Positions 18,078 through 26,309 of a DNA stretch of 64,000 bases are shown here, one piece after another; the stretch's first letter is position 1, and each line of letters begins with the position of its first letter. A program made the position numbers and the translations under genes. This DNA is from Pseudoalteromonas piratica (GTDB lineage Bacteria; Pseudomonadota; Gammaproteobacteria; Enterobacterales; Alteromonadaceae): positions 3,058,001-3,122,000 of the forward strand of contig NZ_CP009888.1 of NCBI RefSeq assembly GCF_000788395.1, in the 5' to 3' direction. A model generated the notes under the pieces. It worked only from the letters and a program-made list of their open reading frames with translations, was not told the DNA's origin and made no database searches.

Positions 18078-18128
18078 TACACTCTCGTTTGTTATTCATC
18101 ACAGCAATACAATCTAGAATGAAATGGC

Positions 18129-18187
18129 AGGGCAAATGCAATTTGCTATACAGCCCTACCATAATTGGACGCTCTTCTTGAAAGAGC
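18129..18187 (-). promoter_or_regulatory. Two hairpins in the gap between lipoprotein and AMP-phosphorylase genes
   Basis: Hairpin one is GCTCTT (18171-18176) with AAGAGC (18182-18187), directly after the lipoprotein stop. Hairpin two is GCAAAT (18132-18137) with ATTTGC (18141-18146), nested in AGGGC/GCCCT (18129-18133 and 18153-18157). Neither has a T-tract on the minus strand. They may process or attenuate the long transcript and so separate expression of the nucleotide genes from the copper genes. Confidence 0.35.
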
Positions 18188-18189
18188 TT

Positions 18190-18543
18190 TTACTCTTCAA
18201 GTTCAACCATGTCTTTCGCCTCGATGTCACCAGACAGGAGTTTTACTGTGGCAAAATGATCATTTACGATCTTAGTAATTTGTACCGTCCCCACTTTTTC
18301 AATGGTGTACGGATCATCACCTTCACTGGGCGCTATTTCCTCATGAAATCGAATAACACTGTATTTTTGTCCCACTTTCGCACCATGTTTAGCCCCAATA
18401 CAAATTAGGGTTCTACCAGCAGACTGCTCAACCACTTGGCCCCTCATCATATTTTTGTGATAAAAAGGAGTATTGGAACAACCTGCTAAAAAGAGGCCAA
18501 ATACGAATATCAGTAGAATTTTTACATTGAGAGTTTTCATCAT
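18190..18543 (-). CDS. Small lipoprotein of unknown function
   Basis: A 117-residue lipoprotein. The signal sequence ends in a lipobox LAGC, so Cys near residue 22 would be lipidated. The mature part is beta-rich (GAKHGAKVGQKYSVIRF, then KVGTVQITKIVNDHFATVKL), a pattern like small OB/SH3-type barrels such as the C-terminal part of FlgT. There is no clear metal-binding cluster. It lies between an HMA-like protein and the AMP-phosphorylase gene in the copper operon. Its role is unknown; an envelope sensor or chaperone is only a guess. The start may be either of two adjacent Met codons. Confidence 0.7.
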   Translation of the reverse strand: MMKTLNVKILLIFVFGLFLAGCSNTPFYHKNMMRGQVVEQSAGRTLICIGAKHGAKVGQKYSVIRFHEEIAPSEGDDPYTIEKVGTVQITKIVNDHFATVKLLSGDIEAKDMVELEE

Positions 18544-18576
18544 TTTTTCCTCATCTAGCTTATAAATTGATTGAAC

Positions 18577-18948
18577 TTACTTATTTTTCCGACTTGCACC
18601 CGGAGGAGCTTTGTGACAACTCCAAGGCTTATGCTCTGAATTATCCTTTACGTTTTGATCAACAAATTTGTAGTAGCTTTCTTTGGTATGTGTCCACCAA
18701 TCATCATGAACATCGGCACCATGTTTACGAATGACTTCCTCTACCCCATCAAGGTTTATGTTTACTGCGTCGTAAGCTAGGTGTATTTCACCTTCTTTTA
18801 TGTTGTAACTGACTTCATCTATACCAAAAAGTTGATCAATTTCTTTGACTAGTTGGTCACAGTTTTCTTCTGTGACATTACTTAACCTCAAATTGCGAAC
18901 AACTAAATTCTGCTCTCTAACGCCAACTCTATGATCTAAATCACTCAT
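18577..18948 (-). CDS. HMA-like protein lacking the CxxC metal site
   Basis: A 123-residue cytoplasmic protein. Residues about 14-75 follow the beta-alpha-beta pattern of heavy-metal-associated domains (QNLVVRNLRLSNVTEENCDQLVKEI, split here as QNLVVRNLRLS and the helix after it; then VSYNIKEGEIHLAYD). The loop that normally carries CxxC reads RLSNVTEEN, so the usual copper ligands are absent. The C-terminal tail has single Cys and His residues (KPWSCHKAPPG). It lies ten bases after the Met-rich protein gene within the copper operon. It may be a degenerate copper chaperone or a protein-interaction module. The fold assignment is by pattern only. Confidence 0.65.
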   Translation of the reverse strand: MSDLDHRVGVREQNLVVRNLRLSNVTEENCDQLVKEIDQLFGIDEVSYNIKEGEIHLAYDAVNINLDGVEEVIRKHGADVHDDWWTHTKESYYKFVDQNVKDNSEHKPWSCHKAPPGASRKNK

Positions 18949-18958
18949 AACTTGTCTC

Positions 18959-19378
18959 CTAATGTGAGTGTGAATGTTGTCGATTGATATCTTTCATTTC
19001 TGCCATCTTTTCTTTCAATTCAGGCATCATGTTTTCCATCATTTCCAGATGATGTTCAGCCATCTTGATTTGCTTATACATTGGCATTTCTTCCATGTTT
19101 TTGTGCATCGATTGCATCATTTTCATCATTGAGCTGTAATGTTCAGCCATCATCTGTTTTTGCTTTTCAGAGTTATTTTCAGCTTTGATCGCATGAATTT
19201 CCTTTTTCATTTCCATAAATTTTTTACGCATTTTTCCCATATTTTCATGCGACATTGTCAAGCCTTGATGCATAGATTTGCCAGCACCTTCATGTTTAAG
19301 CTCGTTGCTTTGTGCAAATGAACTTGTGACTGCCAGTAGTGAGCCAACAAATAAAATTGATTTACCTAACCTTTTCAT
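18959..19378 (-). CDS. Exported Met/His-rich protein, probable periplasmic copper binder
   Basis: A 139-residue protein with a signal peptide (cleavage after SSFA). The mature part is extremely rich in Met and charged residues, with clusters such as MHQGLTMSHENMGKM, HYSSMMKMMQSMHKNM and EHHLEMMENMM, ending in HSHSH. Much of it should be helical. Met/His clusters bind Cu(I) and Ag(I), so it most likely buffers copper in the periplasm, but no known family is certain. It overlaps the 3' end of the methyltransferase-like gene by 17 bases and is part of the copper operon. A CpxP/Spy-like chaperone fold is an alternative. Confidence 0.75.
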   Translation of the reverse strand: MKRLGKSILFVGSLLAVTSSFAQSNELKHEGAGKSMHQGLTMSHENMGKMRKKFMEMKKEIHAIKAENNSEKQKQMMAEHYSSMMKMMQSMHKNMEEMPMYKQIKMAEHHLEMMENMMPELKEKMAEMKDINRQHSHSH

Positions 19379-20027
19379 GATTATTACCTTCTATGTTCTT
19401 ATTAAAATTTGGAATCCAGCTTGGTGTCGATTCCATATATTTGTGGTACTCCGAACCAAACTCAGCAATTGCTTGTACTTCTTCACGTTTCGCTAGCTTG
19501 ACATAAACAACGACTAAGATTGGAAACATCGCAAGTGTTGGGATTGTCGGCCACTGTAATAAAAAGCCGAACATGATTAGAATAAAAGCTACGTACTGGG
19601 GATGGCGACATCTTGCATACCATCCTGTAGTAGCGATTTGATGGTGTTTTTGAGCATGATGTAATACGTTCCATGCTGACGACAGCATGAAGAAACCAGC
19701 AGCTATAAATACCATGCTAGCAATATGCAATGGATCCCAATGGGCATTACCTTCAAAACCAAAAAATGTATGTAATAAGTGCCCATTTTCGTGTGCAAAG
19801 AAGTTTACTTCTGGATATTTTTCAGTTAACCATCCTGACAAGAAGTAGATGGTTAAAGGAAAGCCATACATTTCAGTAAATAGGGCGACCACAAAAGCAG
19901 AGAATGCACCAAGACTTCGCCAATCAGTAGATGTTTTTGGCTTTACGAAACTAAAGGCAAAGAAGATAAATATTGCCGAATTTAGTATCACCATTGACCA
20001 TAAGCCATAATCATATGTCTCATTCAT
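19362..20027 (-). CDS. Membrane methyltransferase of the isoprenylcysteine carboxyl methyltransferase family
   Basis: A 221-residue inner-membrane protein with about five to six hydrophobic segments. The C-terminal catalytic signature is GWYARCRHPQYVAFILIMFG followed by a KREE motif. This is the pattern of ICMT/PEMT-type methyltransferases, which use S-adenosylmethionine at the membrane face. Bacterial members occur often in metal-resistance clusters, but their substrate is generally unknown. A His-rich loop (FFAHENGHLLHTFFG and LHHAQKHHQ) could contact metal. It overlaps the DUF2933 gene by eight bases and the Met-rich gene by 17, so it is firmly within the operon. Confidence 0.8.
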   Translation of the reverse strand: MNETYDYGLWSMVILNSAIFIFFAFSFVKPKTSTDWRSLGAFSAFVVALFTEMYGFPLTIYFLSGWLTEKYPEVNFFAHENGHLLHTFFGFEGNAHWDPLHIASMVFIAAGFFMLSSAWNVLHHAQKHHQIATTGWYARCRHPQYVAFILIMFGFLLQWPTIPTLAMFPILVVVYVKLAKREEVQAIAEFGSEYHKYMESTPSWIPNFNKNIEGNNHEKVR

Positions 20028-20355
20028 TATCGTTCTCCTTGTGATGAGATTCTTTTCGCCCTTCCTCTAACCCTTGTATGTAGCCATCTCGAAAGGCGGT
20101 ATTTTTTTCAGTGAGTTCTTGAAAGTTCTCCTCCTTTTTCTCATCAGGTGCATGCGAATGATCGTGACCATGTTTACCATGACTTCCATGCATAAAAACG
20201 TGCATCAACGGGCACAATAATAAAATCAAATAAGGAAGAAATTGCACAACATGTTGACCATGTTCAAAGATTAAAAAATAGGTGGCTGCTGCAATAAGCA
20301 ATAATGCAGCCCATCCTGTCGGTGTTGACCAAAATTTTGGGTGTTCATTTTTCAT
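20020..20355 (-). CDS. DUF2933 membrane protein with His-rich tail
   Basis: A 111-residue protein with two membrane helices (about 14-32 and 36-52). The DUF2933 signature lies between and after them (EHGQHVVQFLPYLILLLCPL), followed by MHVFMHGSHGKHGHDHSHA. The charged C-terminal tail holds further His. DUF2933 proteins are small membrane proteins common in copper and mercury operons of proteobacteria; their function is not established. The many His residues at the membrane edge fit metal handling. It overlaps the PII-like gene by 11 bases and the methyltransferase gene by eight. Confidence 0.82.
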   Translation of the reverse strand: MKNEHPKFWSTPTGWAALLLIAAATYFLIFEHGQHVVQFLPYLILLLCPLMHVFMHGSHGKHGHDHSHAPDEKKEENFQELTEKNTAFRDGYIQGLEEGRKESHHKENDNE

Positions 20356-20698
20356 GTTGGCCTCCTACAGACCGTAAATCTTCCGCTGAAGCTTCAGACT
20401 TAGAATTTATCCAGAAGAGATTATCCACAGGGGAGATACTAACTAGTCCTTCTCCTTCAACGTTGGTATACGCTGCATCAAGCAAAACTTTAGCAACATG
20501 TTCCGCATCATCGAAGGCGACATAAATGGTCATCACTATATGTTCAGATAAGTGATTTCTGTTATAAGTATCAGCATATGCCCCTCTTCCCATTGCTTTA
20601 TGTAAGGTAAAGCTTTTATAGCCATGTGAAAGTAATGCCTCTTCCACTCTCGTCAGTACCATTTCATCAAAAATGGCGGTTACTTTTTTCATATTCAT
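20345..20698 (-). CDS. PII-like signalling protein linked to metal efflux
   Basis: A 117-residue protein with the ferredoxin-like PII fold: KKVTAIFDEMVLTRVEEALLS, a T-loop-like GRGAYADTYNRN, then HIVMTIYVAFDDAEHVAKVLL. It lacks the classic uridylylation-site context of GlnB, so it is not the nitrogen sensor. It fits the divergent PII group (PII-NG) described near heavy-metal efflux genes. The likely role is nucleotide- or metal-dependent binding to a membrane partner, perhaps the CopA pump encoded two genes upstream or the DUF2933 protein whose gene overlaps by 11 bases. The start is either the Met at 20698 or two codons later. Confidence 0.75.
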   Translation of the reverse strand: MNMKKVTAIFDEMVLTRVEEALLSHGYKSFTLHKAMGRGAYADTYNRNHLSEHIVMTIYVAFDDAEHVAKVLLDAAYTNVEGEGLVSISPVDNLFWINSKSEASAEDLRSVGGQHEK

Positions 20699-20707
20699 AA
20701 GCCCCCC

Positions 20708-21061
20708 CTACACGACCTTCAATACACCACGATACATTCGCATTTGACAATGAAACTCATGCTCCCCCTGTGACAAATTCGCCAAGGTAATTTGAGTAAT
20801 GTCGTTGAATTTAAGTTGCTCGCTTATCTCCAATGATGGAATAAGCAGTGTTTCAGAGCATGGTGATTGATCTTTGCGCATAAACTTCAGGGTGACAGGT
20901 TGGCTAGCTGACACTTGAATTGACGATGGTGAATAAACACCATCTTTTACTTCAATTAACACTTCATTGTTATTCGCAATAATTTTGTTAGGTTTGTATA
21001 ACCAGAACCACCAAACAATCAGTGCGATTAATGCTAAGCCTAATAAGTTAATTACCATCAT
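20708..21061 (-). CDS. Membrane-anchored cupredoxin-like protein
   Basis: A 117-residue protein with one N-terminal membrane helix (residues 3-21) and a periplasmic cupredoxin-type beta-sandwich. Candidate copper ligands are Cys68 (DQSPCSE), and His101, His104, Cys105 and Met107 or Met109 near the end (EHEFHCQMRM). This His/Cys/Met grouping at the C-terminus is typical of cupredoxin folds. It lies 11 bases after copA and may receive Cu(I) from CopA or present copper to other periplasmic partners. It is unlikely to be a soluble electron carrier because of the anchor. Exact ligands are inferred from the pattern. Confidence 0.82.
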   Translation of the reverse strand: MMVINLLGLALIALIVWWFWLYKPNKIIANNNEVLIEVKDGVYSPSSIQVSASQPVTLKFMRKDQSPCSETLLIPSLEISEQLKFNDITQITLANLSQGEHEFHCQMRMYRGVLKVV

Positions 21062-21072
21062 CGTGATTCTCC

Positions 21073-23409
21073 TTAATGCTCTTTTGCTTTAAACCAGCGA
21101 AGTCGATTCGCATTTGACACAACGGTCAATGACGAAAACGCCATTGCTGCCCCAGCTATAACAGGGCTAAGTAGAATGCCAAAGAAAGGATATAAAACAC
21201 CTGCTGCAAAAGGTACGCCTGCTACGTTGTAAATAAATGCGCCAAATAAATTTTGTTTGATATTACGTAAAGTCGCTTTACTTACCGCAATGGCATCGGC
21301 AAGACCATGCAATGAACCACGCATCAAGGTAATGTCCGCACTTTCTATGGCTACGTCTGTACCTGTGCCTATAGCGAAACCAACATCAGCTAACGCTAGT
21401 GCCGGAGCATCGTTGATGCCATCACCTGTCATACCAACAATTTCGCCACTCTCTTGTAACTTTTTAACCTTATTGGCTTTATCTTCTGGTAGCACTTCAG
21501 CAAGAAACTCACTTATGCCCGCTTTTTTAGCAACAGCGGCTGCGGTTTCCTTGTTATCACCTGTAAGCATGATGACGCGTATACCATTAGCCTGAAGACG
21601 TTTGATAGCGGAGATAGAGTCTGACTTAATAGGATCTGCAACAGCAATAATTGCTGCCAATTCGCCATCAACAGCAAAGTACATTGGTGTTTTAGCTTCT
21701 TTTGCTAAAGACTGGGCTTGCCCAACAAAGCCAGTAAGATCTATGCCTTTTAACTTCATTAGTTTATCGTTGCCGAAAAGCAGTTCTTTATTATCACAGC
21801 GTGCTTCAACACCAAAGCCTGTAATGGCGTTAAAGGCTTTAATTTTTAGCAGTTCGATATTTTTCTCTAACGCACTTTCAACTATCGCTTGAGCCAAAGG
21901 ATGCTCCGAACCACTCTCTAAACTTGCAGCAAGCTGTAACACCTCATTTTCATCTGTAGCCTTTGCTAAAACAATATCGGTTACCTTGGGTGATCCTTCA
22001 GTAATGGTGCCCGTCTTATCCAAAATCATGGCTGTGATTTTAGAAGCGGTTTGCAGTGCTTCGCCGTTTCGAATGAGTACACCAGCTTCTGCTGCCTTTC
22101 CAACTCCGACCATGACAGACATAGGAGTTGCTAAACCCAAAGCACATGGGCAGGCAATAATTAGTACGGTAGTAGCTGAAACAATGGCAAAAGCAATGGC
22201 AGGCTCAGGACCAAAGTTAAGCCACGCAAGAGCACTTAATACTGAGATGATCATGACAACAGGAACGAAATAGGCGGAAATCACATCGGCCAAGCGACCA
22301 ATAGGAGGTTTAGAATTTTGCGCTCGTTTCACCATATTGATGATCTGAGCAAGCGCGGTATCTTTACCAACGCGTGTCGCTCTAAACAAAATCATACCTG
22401 ATTTGTTCAAAGTACCAGCGACAACCTCATCTTCTTCGGCTTTTTCAACAGGCATTGGTTCGCCTGTCAGCATGGACTCATCAATAGAGGTGTGTCCTTC
22501 CAAGACTAATCCATCTACGGGAATTTTTTCACCCGGCTTTACTTTCACAACATCATGAAGCAAAACCTGTTCGATACCTATCTGAACCTCTTTATTATCA
22601 CGAACTACCGTTGCTGTTTTAGCCTGCAATCCGATAAGACGTTTGATAGCTTCAGAGGTTTTTCCTCTGGCTTTTATTTCTAATGCCAGACCTAAATCAA
22701 TTAAGCCAATAATCATCGCAGTAGCTTCAAAATAGACATGCCGTGCCATCAATGGAACCGAGTCAGGTGCAAACACAACAACCATTGAATACACCCAAGC
22801 AGTACCTGTTCCTAAAGCTATTAGAGTGTCCATATTGGCTGAATGATTTTTGAAGCTCTTCCAAGCGCCTATATAGAAATGCTTGCCTGAAAAATACATA
22901 ACAGCAAAAGTTAAAATGCCAACAACTAACCAAGACATACGTTCAAGGTTGGTTACAACTGTCATTTCTCCAACTACAATGCTGTAGATCATCAAAGGAA
23001 CGCCGAGTGAAAGGGCAATAAACGTATCGCGCATTAGCTTTTTGTAATATGCCCAATCAGCAGCCTCTTTCTCATCAAGCGCTTCTATTGCTGAGCTATC
23101 ATCGATTGGTTTCGCGTTATAGCCCACAGACTCAACAGCTTTGATCAATTCTTCGATTTTAGCTGTCCCTGATACTGTTACAGTCCTATCAGCAAAATTC
23201 ATTTCTGCACTGACTACACCAAGAGTTGCCTTTAAAGCCCCTTCAATTTTGCCAACACAGCTAGCACACCCTGCTCCTTCTATGATGAGCTGTTGGCTAT
23301 GTGATACTTTCTCCAAGGTTTTCTCCTTACTTTTACACGAAGAGGATTGAGCTTTTGCCTGACAACAACAACCTGATTGGTTTTCAATATTTGTATTAGT
23401 AGTCACCAT
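21073..23409 (-). CDS. copA: Copper-exporting P1B-type ATPase
   Basis: A 778-residue P-type ATPase. It has a Cys-rich N-terminus (CCC at residues 14-16, Cys25), then one HMA domain with GAGCASC (Cys48, Cys51). The transport site CPC is at about 419 ([11 protein letters not shown]), the phosphorylated Asp is in DKTGTITEG (about 462), and SEHPLAQA and [10 protein letters not shown] are present. CPC plus these motifs mark Cu(I)/Ag(I) exporters. I start it at the ATG at 23409 because AGGAGGAAA precedes it; a longer frame to 23439 would overlap the regulator gene. It lies 16 bases after the MerR gene, under the same MerR-type promoter. Confidence 0.93.
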   Translation of the reverse strand: MVTTNTNIENQSGCCCQAKAQSSSCKSKEKTLEKVSHSQQLIIEGAGCASCVGKIEGALKATLGVVSAEMNFADRTVTVSGTAKIEELIKAVESVGYNAKPIDDSSAIEALDEKEAADWAYYKKLMRDTFIALSLGVPLMIYSIVVGEMTVVTNLERMSWLVVGILTFAVMYFSGKHFYIGAWKSFKNHSANMDTLIALGTGTAWVYSMVVVFAPDSVPLMARHVYFEATAMIIGLIDLGLALEIKARGKTSEAIKRLIGLQAKTATVVRDNKEVQIGIEQVLLHDVVKVKPGEKIPVDGLVLEGHTSIDESMLTGEPMPVEKAEEDEVVAGTLNKSGMILFRATRVGKDTALAQIINMVKRAQNSKPPIGRLADVISAYFVPVVMIISVLSALAWLNFGPEPAIAFAIVSATTVLIIACPCALGLATPMSVMVGVGKAAEAGVLIRNGEALQTASKITAMILDKTGTITEGSPKVTDIVLAKATDENEVLQLAASLESGSEHPLAQAIVESALEKNIELLKIKAFNAITGFGVEARCDNKELLFGNDKLMKLKGIDLTGFVGQAQSLAKEAKTPMYFAVDGELAAIIAVADPIKSDSISAIKRLQANGIRVIMLTGDNKETAAAVAKKAGISEFLAEVLPEDKANKVKKLQESGEIVGMTGDGINDAPALALADVGFAIGTGTDVAIESADITLMRGSLHGLADAIAVSKATLRNIKQNLFGAFIYNVAGVPFAAGVLYPFFGILLSPVIAGAAMAFSSLTVVSNANRLRWFKAKEH

Positions 23410-23425
23410 TTTCCTCCTATGTCTT

Positions 23426-23830
23426 TTATATTTGTTCAAAGTTTTCGATGAGATGACAAACCATATGTGGTGTCGGCGCTTTATCTTCCATTTTTTCCCA
23501 CTGTGAAATAGCTAATGACATTTTGTTTCGAAGCGTTAGCATGGCTTGAAACTGCTTATCGGTTTCTTCAAGCCGTTCTTTGATCAGGCTTCTGACTAAT
23601 GGGCACGCACTTTTGCCATCTTCAGATTCGTTAATAATTTGCATGATATCTGCAACGGAAAAACCAAGGTTTCTTGCACTTAAAATGAATTTAAGTCTCG
23701 ATACCTCTTTATTCGAGTATGACTTGTAGCCGTTCACTGATTTAGCAGGTTTTAACAGTCCCAATCGCGTGTAATAGCGTACCGTATCAGCAGTCGTTCC
23801 AAGGCTTTTTGCCAGCTCTGTTACTTTCAT
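23426..23830 (-). CDS. MerR-family metal regulator of the copper operon
   Basis: A 134-residue MerR protein: winged helix [20 protein letters not shown], long coiled-coil helix, then a metal loop. Candidate ligands are Cys76 (KSACPLV) and the C-terminal Cys125 with His122 and His126 ([10 protein letters not shown]). Classic CueR uses two Cys in one loop (Cys112 and Cys120), so this set is unusual; a Cys near 76-79 is commoner in regulators of divalent metals. Yet the target operon is clearly for copper. It is transcribed in the same direction as copA from a promoter with a MerR-type 19-base spacer just upstream, so it is autoregulated. Confidence 0.88.
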   Translation of the reverse strand: MKVTELAKSLGTTADTVRYYTRLGLLKPAKSVNGYKSYSNKEVSRLKFILSARNLGFSVADIMQIINESEDGKSACPLVRSLIKERLEETDKQFQAMLTLRNKMSLAISQWEKMEDKAPTPHMVCHLIENFEQI

Positions 23831-23873
23831 ATTTGCTCCTTAGTTTTTCACCTAAGTGTGTACTCTCACCCGC

Positions 23874-23904
23874 AGCTTAGACCTGTGCCTAGGACACAGG
23901 TCAA
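23874..23904 (-). promoter_or_regulatory. MerR-type promoter with 19-bp spacer for the copper operon
   Basis: Read on the minus strand, the -35 box TTGACC (23904-23899) and the -10 box TAAGCT (23879-23874) are 19 bases apart. The perfect dyad GACCTGTG-N7-CACAGGTC (23902-23880) fills the spacer. This is the classic layout of CueR-like targets. It should drive the MerR gene, copA and at least the nine further genes in tight succession. Confidence 0.87.
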
Positions 23905-23912
23905 GCTCTTCC

Positions 23913-24440
23913 TTATGATTTAATGTACTCAGCTATTGCTTCTATCTGTTGCTCATTTAGCGGCATTTTAGGCATAGGTGAAGATGAGTTGTTAAACTGA
24001 GGGTTTTGGAGCTTCTTAATAAAGAAGCCGATCCCTTTGTTTTTAATCGTTTCATCTAATGCAGGGCCAACAGTGCCACCATCACCTTGCAATGAATGGC
24101 AACCTTGGCAGCCAAATTGAGTAAACAATTGCTTTCCATCAGGCGCTATCGCGTTTTCTGGCACTACTTTTTTTGCCTGAGCTACGCTTTGGCTAGTCAG
24201 CTCCAAAAATTCAAGAACAGCTTTCGTTTCCTGACCTGTTAAATGTGCTTTTGCTCGCATGTGCGGCATAATGACTTTCCATTCAGGAATAGAAAACTCA
24301 TGAACAGCACGAGCGTTATGACATCTTGCACAGTTGTTATTGATCACTTCTGCACCTGAAATTTTCTCTTTTGCATAAGAGCTAAAAGCAGACAAAAGAA
24401 GTAAACTGACAATCAGTAATATTTGTAAAATTGATTTCAT
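23913..24440 (-). CDS. Exported diheme cytochrome c
   Basis: A 175-residue periplasmic protein with a signal peptide (LQILLIVSLLLLSAFSSYAK) and two heme-binding motifs, CARCH (near residue 35) and CQGCH (near 110). Each is followed by a Met-containing segment that may give the sixth ligand (for example MPHMRAK and PMPKMPL). The start at 24440 is the Met directly before the signal peptide; upstream in-frame codons would run back into the porin-like gene. It lies 13 bases after the beta-barrel gene. It probably passes electrons in the periplasm; a link to Cu(I) oxidation is only suggested by context. Confidence 0.85.
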   Translation of the reverse strand: MKSILQILLIVSLLLLSAFSSYAKEKISGAEVINNNCARCHNARAVHEFSIPEWKVIMPHMRAKAHLTGQETKAVLEFLELTSQSVAQAKKVVPENAIAPDGKQLFTQFGCQGCHSLQGDGGTVGPALDETIKNKGIGFFIKKLQNPQFNNSSSPMPKMPLNEQQIEAIAEYIKS

Positions 24441-24453
24441 TTTAGTAACCCCC

Positions 24454-25611
24454 TTAGAATCCGTAGCTGTATTGAATAGCGAAGCGTTTATCATCTTCAC
24501 CATCGTGAACAGTTGTATCTTCATATGTCGCCTTAATGACAGCTCTACTGTCTAACCAGTAATTAATGCCATAAGCCCAACGCTCTGCTTCGTTAATTTT
24601 ATTGGTTTCGGCATATTCAACGACGAAATCTGTTCCCTGTAATACACTGAACATTTTTCCTGCCATAAAGGTTGCTTGGAGATACCAACCATTGCGATCA
24701 AATGTGATCACTTTGTTTTCTTCATGTTCATCTTCTTCGAAGGCATCGGCTTCTGTTCTGATGTATTCCCCTCTGACAATGTAGTGGTTACCAATCCAGT
24801 TGATATCAAAGCCAGTTGCGGTAAAACCTAGTTGTTGATCATCATCATATTTTGCCGTGTAATAGGATGCGCCAACCTCTACTCCCGGTAAAAAAGCGTA
24901 GGCAATACGACCACCAAGTGCTTTATCAGAATTGTTGTCCCCACTTCTTGCTTCAAATGCTAGTTCTGGAAGCTCCAAAGTATGCTCATCAACTTCTTCA
25001 TTCCCTTCCAAAATAGATTCTTCATCATGACCTTCTTCTTCATCATCATGAGGTGCTTCAGCAGCAAGACCATTGGTCATATATAAATCAAATAATATTT
25101 TCTGGTTTTTACCCAAAGGAATTATGTGTTGAATACCAACACCAATATCACTCATAACTGGCAGTAAACCTTGCATAGGTTGATACCCACCATGACCACC
25201 TATCCCACCATAAATGCCGGGAGAGAAAACTGAGCGATTTATCCAACTAGGATGTTGATAAGGGCCATATTGACCAAATGGAAGTAAAAATTTACCTGCG
25301 GTAAAGGTAGTAGTGTCTGAAAGGAAATAGTGAATATCAGCATATTCAAGCTCGACCTCGGTTTCCCCTTGTTCATCAATTGATATTTCAGTTTCAGCTT
25401 CAATATGAATTTTGTCACTGAGACTAAACAAGAATATAGGTATGAATCGTGCACTAAATGCACTGGAATCCATTACTTTACTGTCTTCGTATTTTACATC
25501 ACCATACCCCGCTATTGCGAAGCGACTATTTTCTTGTTGTTCATTCGCTAAAAGTTGCCCACTCACAACAGCAGTAGCTATTGCAATAGGCAATAATTTG
25601 AGCATGTTCAT
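24454..25611 (-). CDS. Outer-membrane beta-barrel protein, LbtU-like porin
   Basis: About 385 residues with a signal peptide (LLPIAIATAVVSGQLLA) and the alternating strands of an outer-membrane barrel, ending in an aromatic residue (IQYSYGF). Typical early strands are FAIAGYGDVKYEDS and IHIEAETEISIDEQ. One loop is very acidic and His-containing (HDDEEEGHDEES at about 190). It resembles LbtU-type porins from Legionella, but substrate is unknown; metal, metal-chelate or anion are possible. The start near 25611 fits the GGGAGG ribosome-binding site; Met codons at 25614 and 25605 are alternatives. It lies 113 bases after mini-protein copy B. Confidence 0.7.
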   Translation of the reverse strand: MNMLKLLPIAIATAVVSGQLLANEQQENSRFAIAGYGDVKYEDSKVMDSSAFSARFIPIFLFSLSDKIHIEAETEISIDEQGETEVELEYADIHYFLSDTTTFTAGKFLLPFGQYGPYQHPSWINRSVFSPGIYGGIGGHGGYQPMQGLLPVMSDIGVGIQHIIPLGKNQKILFDLYMTNGLAAEAPHDDEEEGHDEESILEGNEEVDEHTLELPELAFEARSGDNNSDKALGGRIAYAFLPGVEVGASYYTAKYDDDQQLGFTATGFDINWIGNHYIVRGEYIRTEADAFEEDEHEENKVITFDRNGWYLQATFMAGKMFSVLQGTDFVVEYAETNKINEAERWAYGINYWLDSRAVIKATYEDTTVHDGEDDKRFAIQYSYGF

Positions 25612-25706
25612 CATGCCTCCCAAAAATATTATGCTAATTGTTCAAAACAGTTGGTTTTTAAACCAACTAATAAGTAACTATGTTTTGATGAGATTGGCGA
25701 AAAAAA

Positions 25707-25719
25707 GACGCACTAATCC
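25707..25719 (-). repeat. Conserved 13-base box after mini-protein copy B
   Basis: On the minus strand GGATTAGTGCGTC begins five bases after the stop codon of mini-protein copy B. The identical 13 bases occur after copy C. A shared TTTCGC follows a few bases later in both places. Conservation just outside the reading frame suggests a role in the RNA. Confidence 0.6.
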
Positions 25720-25724
25720 CGTAA

Positions 25725-26171
25725 CTAACAAATAATTGGAGGGCGATAAGGCAAGAGGTAAACGCCAGAGTTTGGCAGGGAAGTCTGTTGTACAATTGAT
25801 TCAAGTTTTAAATCAATATCAGTAATTTTTTCCTTTTCAGATAGAAAAACTGTTAAATGAAAGCTCGCACAAAAACCACCTTCGCAGCAAATACAATCTC
25901 CAGCTTTACATTTTTCACACTCTTCATCTGCATGCTCATGCTTTGAGTCTTTCATGTTTTCTTTTTGATGATGAGAAATGCTAGATATTGACTGATGGGA
26001 ATCTTTAGATATTGATTGATGATGCATACTATTGTTCGATTGCGACATATGCACATCTGAAGAGTTCTTGTGGTGTTCTTCACAATTCATTGGTTTGGCA
26101 ACAACAAAGCCATGCTGCGAAAGCAACATAGTTATGATCGCTATTTTTAACCAATTGAACATGCTAAACAT
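25725..26171 (-). CDS. Exported Cys/His-rich mini-protein ending in RPPI (copy B)
   Basis: A 148-residue protein with a signal peptide (LKIAIITMLLSQHGFVVAK) and a long His/Ser/Met-rich linker. A dense Cys cluster follows (EECEKCKAGDCICCEGGFC, residues about 88-106). The C-terminus is PYRPPIIC just before the stop. The ATG at 26171 has a usable ribosome-binding site (AGTGGAAA). It leads the beta-barrel and cytochrome genes that precede the copper operon. Like copies A and C it combines metal ligands with a terminal Arg-Pro-Pro-Ile, and a conserved 13-base box follows the stop. A metal-sensing leader ORF and a periplasmic copper binder are both possible. Confidence 0.72.
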   Translation of the reverse strand: MFSMFNWLKIAIITMLLSQHGFVVAKPMNCEEHHKNSSDVHMSQSNNSMHHQSISKDSHQSISSISHHQKENMKDSKHEHADEECEKCKAGDCICCEGGFCASFHLTVFLSEKEKITDIDLKLESIVQQTSLPNSGVYLLPYRPPIIC

Positions 26172-26309
26172 TTTTCCACTCTTTCAGATCGCATAGAGTA
26201 ACATATGTATTGTATTTATCAACATTTTAGTTCAATATTCATACACATTGTTAAGTAAATAATTTTATTATGTAAAGTCAAAGATTGATATTGTTGTTTG
26301 AGGTGCTTT

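Noticed and set aside
18124..18408. 94-codon plus-strand frame over the small lipoprotein
   Set aside because: The opposite strand has signal peptide, lipobox and operon context; this frame has none.
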